7,853 nucleotides of DNA from the NCBI GenBank assembly GCA_050945695.1, contig JBMNTK010000184.1, positions 1 through 7,853 on the forward strand, in the 5' to 3' direction. A program made the translations under genes and the position numbers. Below, in pieces: positions 1-5,465 of this stretch. Under the pieces are notes generated by a model that was not told the DNA's origin, searched no databases, and worked only from the letters and a program-made list of their open reading frames with translations. Source of the DNA: Ch71 sp050945695. GTDB lineage: Bacteria > Chloroflexota > Anaerolineae > DRVO01. Numbering within the stretch: the stretch's first letter is position 1; each line of letters starts with the position of its first letter.

Positions 1-160
1 CAACGGCGTCTATGCGCTGTTGCAGGGCATTGCGGAGCGTGTCCGGCTCGTTGTGCAGCCCCTTGTCCACGAGGTCGAAGTCCACCACGTGGGGGGAGTA
101 TACGGCGGCCAGGTAGAGGGGTCGGGCGAGTACCTCACAGGCTATAGCTCTAAGACGCAT
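1..160 (-). CDS. DUF1638 domain-containing protein, N-terminal part, cut by the left window edge
   Basis: The minus strand from an ATG at 160-158 stays open to the window edge and gives 53 residues beginning MRLRAIACEVLARPLY and continuing through a YSPHVVDF segment to KGLHNEPDTLRNALQQRIDA. The 'ACEVL.R..Y..A..SPH.VD....KGLH..P..LR..LQ..IDA' pattern is what I know from the start of DUF1638 proteins, whose biochemical role is unsettled. In methanogens and acetogens DUF1638 genes are often reported near corrinoid proteins and methylamine-type methyltransferases. A GGGGAA stretch at about 169-174 is a modest ribosome binding site. The gene follows the Ada-type gene by about 104 bases in the same orientation. 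Everything beyond residue 53 lies outside the window. I am confident it is coding and fairly confident of the family. Confidence 0.78.
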   Translation of the reverse strand, partial: MRLRAIACEVLARPLYLAAVYSPHVVDFDLVDKGLHNEPDTLRNALQQRIDAV

Positions 161-229
161 TCACATTCCCCAATTCCGTTAGGATCGATTCAGCCAGGAA
201 TCCATATCGCGTAGGTGTATTGTCTATGC

Positions 230-248
230 CTGGGCGCACTCGCGCCAG
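230..248 (-). terminator. Weak hairpin after the Ada-type gene
   Basis: A short stem (CTGG plus CGC, one bulged base, loop of four) lies 16 bases behind the stop codon at 265. No U-run follows on the minus strand, so this is at best a weak or factor-dependent end. It sits in the 104-base gap before the DUF1638 gene. I found no convincing promoter in that gap. Confidence 0.2.
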
Positions 249-264
249 AGTGGCTAGGTAGCCT

Positions 265-1107
265 TCACCGGTCCGCGCTCTGCCGCTCACGGACTGCGGC
301 TTCCCAGGCCAGCATGGCCCGCTTGCGCAGGGGCCCGCCGCCATAGTAGCCGAAGTGGCCCGTCTTGCGGATGACGCGGTGGCAGGGGATGAGGTAGCAC
401 ACTGGGTTGGCGCCCACGGCCCCCCCGACGGCCCGGGAGGCGGTGGGGTGCCCGATCATCTCGGCCACGTCTTCATAGGAGACCACCTGCCCGAACGGGA
501 TCCGCAGCAGCGCCCGCCAAACCTGCACCTGGAAGTTGGTGCCTTTGACGTAGAGCGTCAGAGGGGTATCGCCGGTAAAGGCAGCCTCGGCCAGGTTCTT
601 GGTGCTCTGGGCGTTCTCCCTCAGCTGTGCCTCGGGCCAGTCTTGTTGGAGCTCAGCCAGCATGGGAGTCGGGTCGCTGTCATTGAGGAAGTAGAGGGCG
701 CAGATGCCCCGCTCGGTGGCGGCCAGCAGGCAGCGACCGAAGGGGGAAGGGTGCACCCCGTACTCGATGGTCAGCCCCTGGCCCTGACGGCGGTACTCAC
801 CGGGGGTGACAGCTTCCAGAGTGACGAACAGATCGTGCAGCCGGCCTGGGCCCGAGAGCCCGGTCTCGTAGGAGACTTCCAGCAGCGCGCGAGACTCGGC
901 CAGCAGGTCCTTGGCGTACTCGAGGGTGAGGAACTGGAGGAAACGCTTAGGGCTGATGCCGGCCCAACGGCGAAAGAGCCGCTGGAAATGGTACTCGCTC
1001 AGGTTCACGGCGGCGGCCACCTCGGCCAGGCTGGGTTGCCGGCGGAAGTTGGCCTCCAGGTAACCGATCGCCTCCTCTACCAGCCGGTAATCGTCCAGTT
1101 GGGACAC
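265..1107 (-). CDS. ada: AraC-type HTH / O6-methylguanine-DNA methyltransferase fusion (Ada-type, lacking the N-terminal zinc domain)
   Basis: A 280-residue repair protein that should take the methyl group from O6-methylguanine or O4-methylthymine onto its own cysteine. Residues 5-107 form an AraC-type double helix-turn-helix, with SLAEVAAAVNLSEYHFQRLF at 26-45 as the first HTH. Residues 117-272 are the methyltransferase domain, with the active-site motif PCHRV at 241-245 (Cys242), the helix motif ASRAVGGAVGANP with the arginine finger Arg225, and a final GYYGGGPLRKRAML block. The N-terminal Ada zinc domain, which senses methylphosphotriesters in E. coli Ada, is absent, so methyl-dependent activation of the classic kind is not expected. 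The start is a GTG preceded by GGAGGT four bases upstream. It lies 89 bases behind the ECF S-component gene, with a possible promoter of its own in the gap. It probably does not belong functionally to the B12 operon. Confidence 0.93.
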   Translation of the reverse strand: MSQLDDYRLVEEAIGYLEANFRRQPSLAEVAAAVNLSEYHFQRLFRRWAGISPKRFLQFLTLEYAKDLLAESRALLEVSYETGLSGPGRLHDLFVTLEAVTPGEYRRQGQGLTIEYGVHPSPFGRCLLAATERGICALYFLNDSDPTPMLAELQQDWPEAQLRENAQSTKNLAEAAFTGDTPLTLYVKGTNFQVQVWRALLRIPFGQVVSYEDVAEMIGHPTASRAVGGAVGANPVCYLIPCHRVIRKTGHFGYYGGGPLRKRAMLAWEAAVRERQSADR

Positions 1108-1136
1108 GATACCTCCACACTTCTTGCCTTTTGACC

Positions 1137-1165
1137 ACTGTAGGGTCGCTCGGCGAGTCCCTCAA
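1137..1165 (-). promoter_or_regulatory. Possible sigma70 promoter of the Ada-type gene
   Basis: On the minus strand TTGAGG (1165-1160) and TACAGT (1142-1137) are separated by exactly 17 bases, with four of six consensus matches in each box. Transcription would start near 1130, about 23 bases before the GTG start at 1107. The GC-rich background makes chance matches possible, so this is only a candidate. It would let the repair gene be expressed independently of the riboswitch operon upstream. Confidence 0.35.
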
Positions 1166-1196
1166 CCCGAATCTTGCTCTCTTCCGCCATCCGGGC

Positions 1197-1967
1197 TCAA
1201 GCCAGGGTGAACTGGAAGCGACGCTGGTAGCGGCGCAGGGTGGTGACCAGCGCCGGGCCGAACAGGCCGATAAGGATCGCGTTGCCGACCGAGCGCATGG
1301 CGTCCCACCAGGCGGATGTGAGCAAGTAGAAGGCCGCATAGCGACGCAGCCCCTCGACCAAACCGGCTCCGGGGGTCCAATACAGACCAGCCTGAGTGGG
1401 CACGTTGATGAAAGGCCAGAACCACAGGTTCATCACCGCCCCGAAGATCAGCCCGGATAGGACCCCCCAGCCTGTCAGCATGGCGACCTCCAGCCGGGAG
1501 TTCTGCACCCGCGGAATCCAGCCGCTGATCATGCCCACCCATCCCGCGCAGAGCATCTGATAGGGCAGCCAGGGGCCAATGCCGGCCCCGATCAACGCCG
1601 AGATGAGCAGGCTAAGCGAGCCCAGCAAGAAGCCGAAGGTGGACCCATAGACGTAGCCGGTAAGGATGGGCAGGACGAACATGGCGCTGAACCCGCCCGG
1701 CCCCGGGATGGCCCGCAGCACGGCGTTCATGGCCGTCAGTACGCCGAGGACCGCCATGACCTTGGAGTTCATCTGCCGGCCGGCTAGGTTGGCAGCCACG
1801 GCACCCAGGCAGAGGAGGACCAGGATTACGAAGATGACCGGGGCATCGCTGGAGTGGGCCATGGGGCCGACCGGCTCGGCGGGCGGCGGGGTGAAGAAAG
1901 GCATGAACAGAGAGCCCATCCCCAGGATGCTGGCCGCGATCAGAATGGCGTGGTTGAGGTACTTCAT
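1197..1967 (-). CDS. ECF transporter substrate-binding (S) component, probably for cobalamin (CbrT-like role)
   Basis: A 256-residue integral membrane protein with about eight or nine hydrophobic helices (roughly 5-25, 43-62, 69-86, 94-110, 112-130, 135-151, 160-182, 208-222, 225-245). The block at 73-150 looks like the ECF S-component family: 'TAMNAVLRAIPG', then GPWLPYQML and a GMISGWIP helix. S components bind one small molecule in the membrane and are toppled by EcfT and EcfA to release it inside. The sequence alone does not show the ligand. Cobalamin is inferred from the B12 riboswitch heading the operon and the two capture-like proteins upstream. The start codon overlaps the EcfA stop by four bases (ATGA), and GGAGG at 1982-1978 serves as its ribosome binding site, so it is translationally coupled to EcfA. 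Being longer than many S components (often about 180-200 residues), it may belong to a separate subfamily. It is the last gene of the tight operon. Confidence 0.85.
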   Translation of the reverse strand: MKYLNHAILIAASILGMGSLFMPFFTPPPAEPVGPMAHSSDAPVIFVILVLLCLGAVAANLAGRQMNSKVMAVLGVLTAMNAVLRAIPGPGGFSAMFVLPILTGYVYGSTFGFLLGSLSLLISALIGAGIGPWLPYQMLCAGWVGMISGWIPRVQNSRLEVAMLTGWGVLSGLIFGAVMNLWFWPFINVPTQAGLYWTPGAGLVEGLRRYAAFYLLTSAWWDAMRSVGNAILIGLFGPALVTTLRRYQRRFQFTLA

Positions 1968-3637
1968 GCCAGCACATCCTCCACCGTCAGCCGATGAGCA
2001 TCGCGGAACAGCCGGCTGATCTGGGACGCATAGGCTTCCTGACGAAGCATCACCTCACCCGGATTGCCGGCATCGAGCACCTGCCCGTCCTTGAGGACCA
2101 CACTGCGGTCGGCGCAGGCGGCCACCAGTTCCACGTCGTGGGTGGCCATGAGGACAGACTTGCCCTCGTCCCGCAGTTCGCCCAGCACCTCCACCAGCCG
2201 TGCCTTCTGCAGGTAGTCCAGGCCCAGGGTGGGCTCATCGAGCAGCAGGATCTCGGGCTCGGCGATGAGGATGGCCGCCAAGGCGACACGCTGCCGCTCC
2301 CCTTGGCTCAGGTCCCGCGGATAGGTGTCGGCGTAGGCCGCCAGGCCCAGTCTCTCCAACAGGGGCATGGGGTCGCGCGGCGGCAACCCGTGGCTGCGGC
2401 GGGTGAACTCCAGCTCCGCTCGGACGGTGTCCTGGAAGAGTAGGCTGCCCGGGCTCTGGGGAACGAAGCCGACCTTGCCGATGACCCGGTGTAGGCCCAG
2501 AGTGGCTACATCGGTGCCGTCCAGAAGCACTTGTCCCTTTTCGGGCTTCAGCAGCCCCACCAGGGTCTTGAGTAGGGTAGTCTTGCCGGCGCCGTTGTGG
2601 CCCTGTAGGGCGACGATCTCGCCCCGACGCAGCTCCAGATTCACACCCCGGAGGGCAACGGTCTCGGGGTAACTGTGATGGACGCCGAGAACGGCCAGGC
2701 GGACCTCCCCGGGCTCCGGGCGGGGTCGGCGGCCGTTGTGGGACGGGGGCAGGGCTCCGGTGTAGGGCCGGGCCTCTTCCACCGTCAGGGGAAGTGGGCT
2801 CCACCCCAGACGCTGGCCCAAGGTGGCGATGGGCGGGGCGAGGGGAACCTGAGACAGGACCTCGCGGGGGGTGCCGATGGCGAGGGGAGCGCAGCTGCCG
2901 GGACAGTAGATGATGCGGTCAGCGTAGGAGACTACCCGCTCCAGCCGGTGTTCAGAGAGGACCACGGTCAGCCCTTGCTCGCGGTTGAGGCGCACCAAGG
3001 CAGTGAGCAGCTCATCGGCCGCTATGGGGTCCAGCTGGGAGGTGGGTTCATCGAGCACGAGCAACCGGGGGCGCAGGGCCAAGGCGGCGGCCACGGCCAC
3101 CCGCTGCCGTTGCCCGCCAGAGAGGGTGCTGAGCCGCCGGCCGAGCAGGTGCTCGATGCCCAGGAGGCGGCTGACCTCCTGCACCCGCTCCACCATGAGC
3201 GGCCGAGGGTACGCGCGGGCCTCCATGGAGAAGGCCAGTTCCCCCTCGACATCGTCCACAATGAACTGGGCTTCCGGGTCCTGGAAGACGAACCCGACGA
3301 TGTCACTCATGCCGCGAGGTCCCTCGATGGCAGGATCGCGGCCGAACACCTGGGCCTTCCCGGAGAAGACCCCGCCATAGAAGTGGGGCACCAGGCCGTT
3401 GAGGGTACGCAGCAAGGTGGACTTGCCGCTCCCGCTGGGGCCCATGACCAACACCAGCTCTCCCTCGCGCAGCTCCAGCCCGACCTGATTCAGCGCCGGC
3501 CGGTCGGCATCAGGGTAATGGTAGGTGACCTGGCGGAAGGACACGGCCTGGGCAGTGGCAGGACCGTTAGCGACAGCACGGCCCGGCTGCGTGCCACCGA
3601 CCGCCACCGCCGGGGGACAGGCCTTAGCCACTGACAT
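1964..3637 (-). CDS. ecfA: ECF transporter ATPase with two fused ABC domains (EcfA-EcfA' fusion)
   Basis: A 557-residue protein holding both ATPases of an energy-coupling factor module in one chain. Numbered from the chosen ATG, domain 1 has Walker A GPSGSGKST at 66-74, Q-loop Gln119, signature LSGGQ at 172-176, Walker B LVLDEP at 193-198 and switch His230 in SEHR. Domain 2 has Walker A GHNGAGKTT at 346-354, Q-loop Gln394, signature LSQGE at 443-447, Walker B ILLLDE at 463-468 and His500 in THD. A proline-rich linker at about 270-310 joins them. Both sites look catalytically complete, although the second signature has Gln for the usual Gly. A GTG at 3661 in the same frame would add eight residues. 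I chose the ATG at 3637 because GGGAGG sits six bases before it. Its first 14 bases overlap the end of ecfT, and its stop overlaps the S-component start. Confidence 0.95.
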   Translation of the reverse strand: MSVAKACPPAVAVGGTQPGRAVANGPATAQAVSFRQVTYHYPDADRPALNQVGLELREGELVLVMGPSGSGKSTLLRTLNGLVPHFYGGVFSGKAQVFGRDPAIEGPRGMSDIVGFVFQDPEAQFIVDDVEGELAFSMEARAYPRPLMVERVQEVSRLLGIEHLLGRRLSTLSGGQRQRVAVAAALALRPRLLVLDEPTSQLDPIAADELLTALVRLNREQGLTVVLSEHRLERVVSYADRIIYCPGSCAPLAIGTPREVLSQVPLAPPIATLGQRLGWSPLPLTVEEARPYTGALPPSHNGRRPRPEPGEVRLAVLGVHHSYPETVALRGVNLELRRGEIVALQGHNGAGKTTLLKTLVGLLKPEKGQVLLDGTDVATLGLHRVIGKVGFVPQSPGSLLFQDTVRAELEFTRRSHGLPPRDPMPLLERLGLAAYADTYPRDLSQGERQRVALAAILIAEPEILLLDEPTLGLDYLQKARLVEVLGELRDEGKSVLMATHDVELVAACADRSVVLKDGQVLDAGNPGEVMLRQEAYASQISRLFRDAHRLTVEDVLA

Positions 3638-4682
3638 GGATGGCCTCCCGAGGGATGGCACGCTGCCACATCACCGCCGGGGCGACGAGGATCAGCAGGG
3701 CCAAGGCGATGAGATGGTCGAATGCCGGCAGGATCTCGTTCGGTGGATACGGGTAGTAGACCAGCCCGGTGGCGCTCCAGCGGTCCACGGTGAGTAGGAC
3801 CGCCAGCGATATCGCCGAGCACATGGCTATCACGCGGCTGGCCACGTCCCAATGCCACACTCGGTAATAGGAGCGGTGCACGCGCCGGCCCTGGTACCAG
3901 AGAATGGCCACGATGCCAGCGCCGGCGGCAAGCGACAGCCCGGCACCCAGCGTGCGGGCGGTCGGGTAATAGGCCCGGACGAAGAGCCCGCCGGTGAGGG
4001 CCAGCAGCCCCAGAAGCAGTCCCATCTGCAGGATGGCGTTGCGCCGCGGGGAAAGGGGACGGATGCCGCTGCCGTAGCCGCGGGCCTCCATGGCCTCCGC
4101 CAGTTGGATGGAGCGTTCCAGGGCGCTGGCCAGGAGAGGGGCGATCAGGGGCAGTAGGTCACGCAACCCCCGGAAGCGATGACCGCGCAGCGTCTGGGCC
4201 TGGCGGATGTCCTCGAAGGTGGTGGTCATGACGGGCACGAAGGTGACGGCGATGGAGGCGATCATGCCGGCGTGATAGAAGGCAGAAGGGACCAGCCGCA
4301 GGAGCTCGTGCTGCTCCACCGCCGTGTTGAAGGCGGCGAAGGTGGTGAGGAGCAGCACCAGCGAGAACCCGTTGAGGAAGCCAAAGAGGACCCCCTCCAC
4401 CGTCACCGGGCCGCCGATGACAGGCCAAGTGCGGGGCAGGGTAAAGATGACGTAGCGCCCCATGTGGGATGACAGAGCGTTGAAGGGTATGGTGACCCCC
4501 CACACCCACAGGCCCAGCTTGAGGATGCTGCCCCAGCGGGCCCGCGGGTTGTAGCGGCGGGCAGTGGAGTAGGTGGCCCAGACCACCCCAAGCAGGAGCG
4601 CCAGGTATATCGGATTGCGCGTCCCCAGGGCGGCCGCGGCCGCAGCCACCACCCAGAGGGTCAGGGCTACCGGATGAAGCAC
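3624..4682 (-). CDS. ecfT: ECF transporter transmembrane coupling protein EcfT, with C-terminal extension
   Basis: The 352-residue membrane scaffold that links the S component to the ATPases. Hydrophobic helices lie at roughly 5-20, 24-38, 53-70 and 96-120. A long region at 122-205 then matches the EcfT coupling helices, with LRG at 165-167 (ARG-like) and ARG at 200-202 in the context AEAMEARGYG. These are the short motifs that contact the ATPase grooves. After this the protein continues for about 140 residues with four more hydrophobic stretches (216-236, 245-262, 281-299, 321-339). Typical EcfT proteins are about 250-270 residues with one closing helix, so this one is long. The GTG start is two bases behind the stop of the DUF4430 gene, and AGGAGA within that gene's final codons is the ribosome binding site. 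Its end overlaps ecfA by 14 bases. Confidence 0.92.
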   Translation of the reverse strand: MLHPVALTLWVVAAAAAALGTRNPIYLALLLGVVWATYSTARRYNPRARWGSILKLGLWVWGVTIPFNALSSHMGRYVIFTLPRTWPVIGGPVTVEGVLFGFLNGFSLVLLLTTFAAFNTAVEQHELLRLVPSAFYHAGMIASIAVTFVPVMTTTFEDIRQAQTLRGHRFRGLRDLLPLIAPLLASALERSIQLAEAMEARGYGSGIRPLSPRRNAILQMGLLLGLLALTGGLFVRAYYPTARTLGAGLSLAAGAGIVAILWYQGRRVHRSYYRVWHWDVASRVIAMCSAISLAVLLTVDRWSATGLVYYPYPPNEILPAFDHLIALALLILVAPAVMWQRAIPREAIHVSG

Positions 4683-4684
4683 CG

Positions 4685-5377
4685 CTATCTCCTCGCCCAG
4701 GCCAGGGCGCCAAGGAGCGCCAGCGGCACCAGCGCCACGGCGGCAGCCGGGCAGGGTAGGGAACTGGGAGCCTCGGGCTCAGTGGCTGCCGGGGCGGCGG
4801 TTGCCTCAGGTGCCGTCGGGGAAGGGGCGACCTCCTCAGCCGGGCTGGTGGGGGTCACATCGGCGGGCTGCTCCTGGGCGGCCGGCGCACAGGCTGCATC
4901 CGGCGGCGTAGAGGGAAGTGTGCGGCCATCGCCCCACACCCAGGCCTCCACGTCACCATTGCGCACCTCGCGGAGCCCCGGACCCAAGGGCGAGTAGGTC
5001 CAGGCACCGTTCTCCCAGTAGAAGTACGTCCAGTAGGCGCAGGGTGTGCTCAGGCACTGGCAGAAGCACTGCTCGCGCCCCGGCTCGCAGCCTACCTCCC
5101 CGATCTGGCAGACCTGAGTGCCCATGCCTCCGGCTGAAGCGCCAACGGGCAGGCCACTCTGCTGGAGCAGCTCCAGCCCGGTTATGCTCTCCCCCTCGAA
5201 GGGGATGCAGAACGTATCCACCTGGCCGTCGCCGTACTCGATGATCAGGCCGGCCTGGTTGGCGGTTGGGGCCTGGGCCCGGGTAGAGGCCGGGGAGGCA
5301 GCCGCTGCCACGGCGACCAGCAGCGCCGCTAGCAGGAGCCGGCTGAGGGAGGTGGGCCGGGACATCAATTGACGCAT
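4685..5377 (-). CDS. Secreted, membrane-anchored DUF4430 protein; transcobalamin beta-domain-like, probable B12 capture subunit
   Basis: A 230-residue exported protein. Residues 1-35 are a signal peptide (arginines, a Leu/Ala/Val-rich core, then a likely cleavage around TRAQA). Residues 42-150 form a DUF4430-type domain: 'LIIEYGDG' as the first strand, a GLELLQQSG helix, then YWTYFYWENGAW, SPLGPGLREVRNGDVEAWVW. The YW...NG...G....V.NGD..E order is the hallmark of this fold, which is also the C-terminal beta domain of intrinsic factor and transcobalamin. An unusual cysteine-rich insert (Cys90, 97, 104, 106, 108, 113) precedes the YW motif. Residues 155-207 are a Pro/Thr/Glu/Ala stalk, and 210-227 a membrane helix followed by ARR, so the domain should sit outside the cell on a tether. 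There is no histidine. The gene lies between the alpha/alpha-barrel gene and ecfT (gap two bases). GAGGA about eight bases upstream supports this ATG. Cobalamin binding is inferred from fold and context. Confidence 0.88.
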   Translation of the reverse strand: MRQLMSRPTSLSRLLLAALLVAVAAAASPASTRAQAPTANQAGLIIEYGDGQVDTFCIPFEGESITGLELLQQSGLPVGASAGGMGTQVCQIGEVGCEPGREQCFCQCLSTPCAYWTYFYWENGAWTYSPLGPGLREVRNGDVEAWVWGDGRTLPSTPPDAACAPAAQEQPADVTPTSPAEEVAPSPTAPEATAAPAATEPEAPSSLPCPAAAVALVPLALLGALAWARR

Positions 5378-5415
5378 GTTCTAATCCTCGTTTCTTTGGC
5401 CGGATCAGGCGAGAG

Positions 5416-5449
5416 GCAGTGCTCGGGGACGGCCGTCCCCGAGCACTGC
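5416..5449. repeat. Perfect 34-bp palindrome between the two capture genes
   Basis: Two 17-base arms, GCAGTGCTCGGGGACGG and its exact reverse complement, abut with no spacer. The palindrome begins 16 bases after the stop of the alpha/alpha-barrel gene and ends 38 bases before the DUF4430 start. In RNA it would form a very stable hairpin of about 15 bp. No U-run follows on the minus strand, so it is not a classic intrinsic terminator. It may be a stability or processing element, a partial terminator that sets the ratio of the first protein to the transporter, or a dispersed palindromic repeat. Confidence 0.8.
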
Positions 5450-5465
5450 TTGCTGAGAGGGCGTT

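Noticed and set aside
161..264. Promoter for the DUF1638 gene (TAGACA near 221-226)
   Set aside because: No acceptable -10 box at 16-18 bases; the match is not better than chance.
355..1134. Plus-strand open frame of 259 codons opposite the Ada-type gene
   Set aside because: Shadow of the methyltransferase gene, which has PCHRV, the HTH and a good ribosome binding site on the minus strand.
2675..3634. Long plus-strand open frame of 319 codons opposite ecfA
   Set aside because: Antisense of a complete double ABC ATPase with every catalytic motif; the translation resembles no family.
1197..4682. Nickel/cobalt ECF importer (CbiMNQO type)
   Set aside because: No CbiM-like N-terminal metal-binding histidine or CbiN is present. 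The S component starts MKYLNHAIL, and the operon carries capture proteins of B12-binding fold type; a B12 riboswitch alone would not exclude cobalt.
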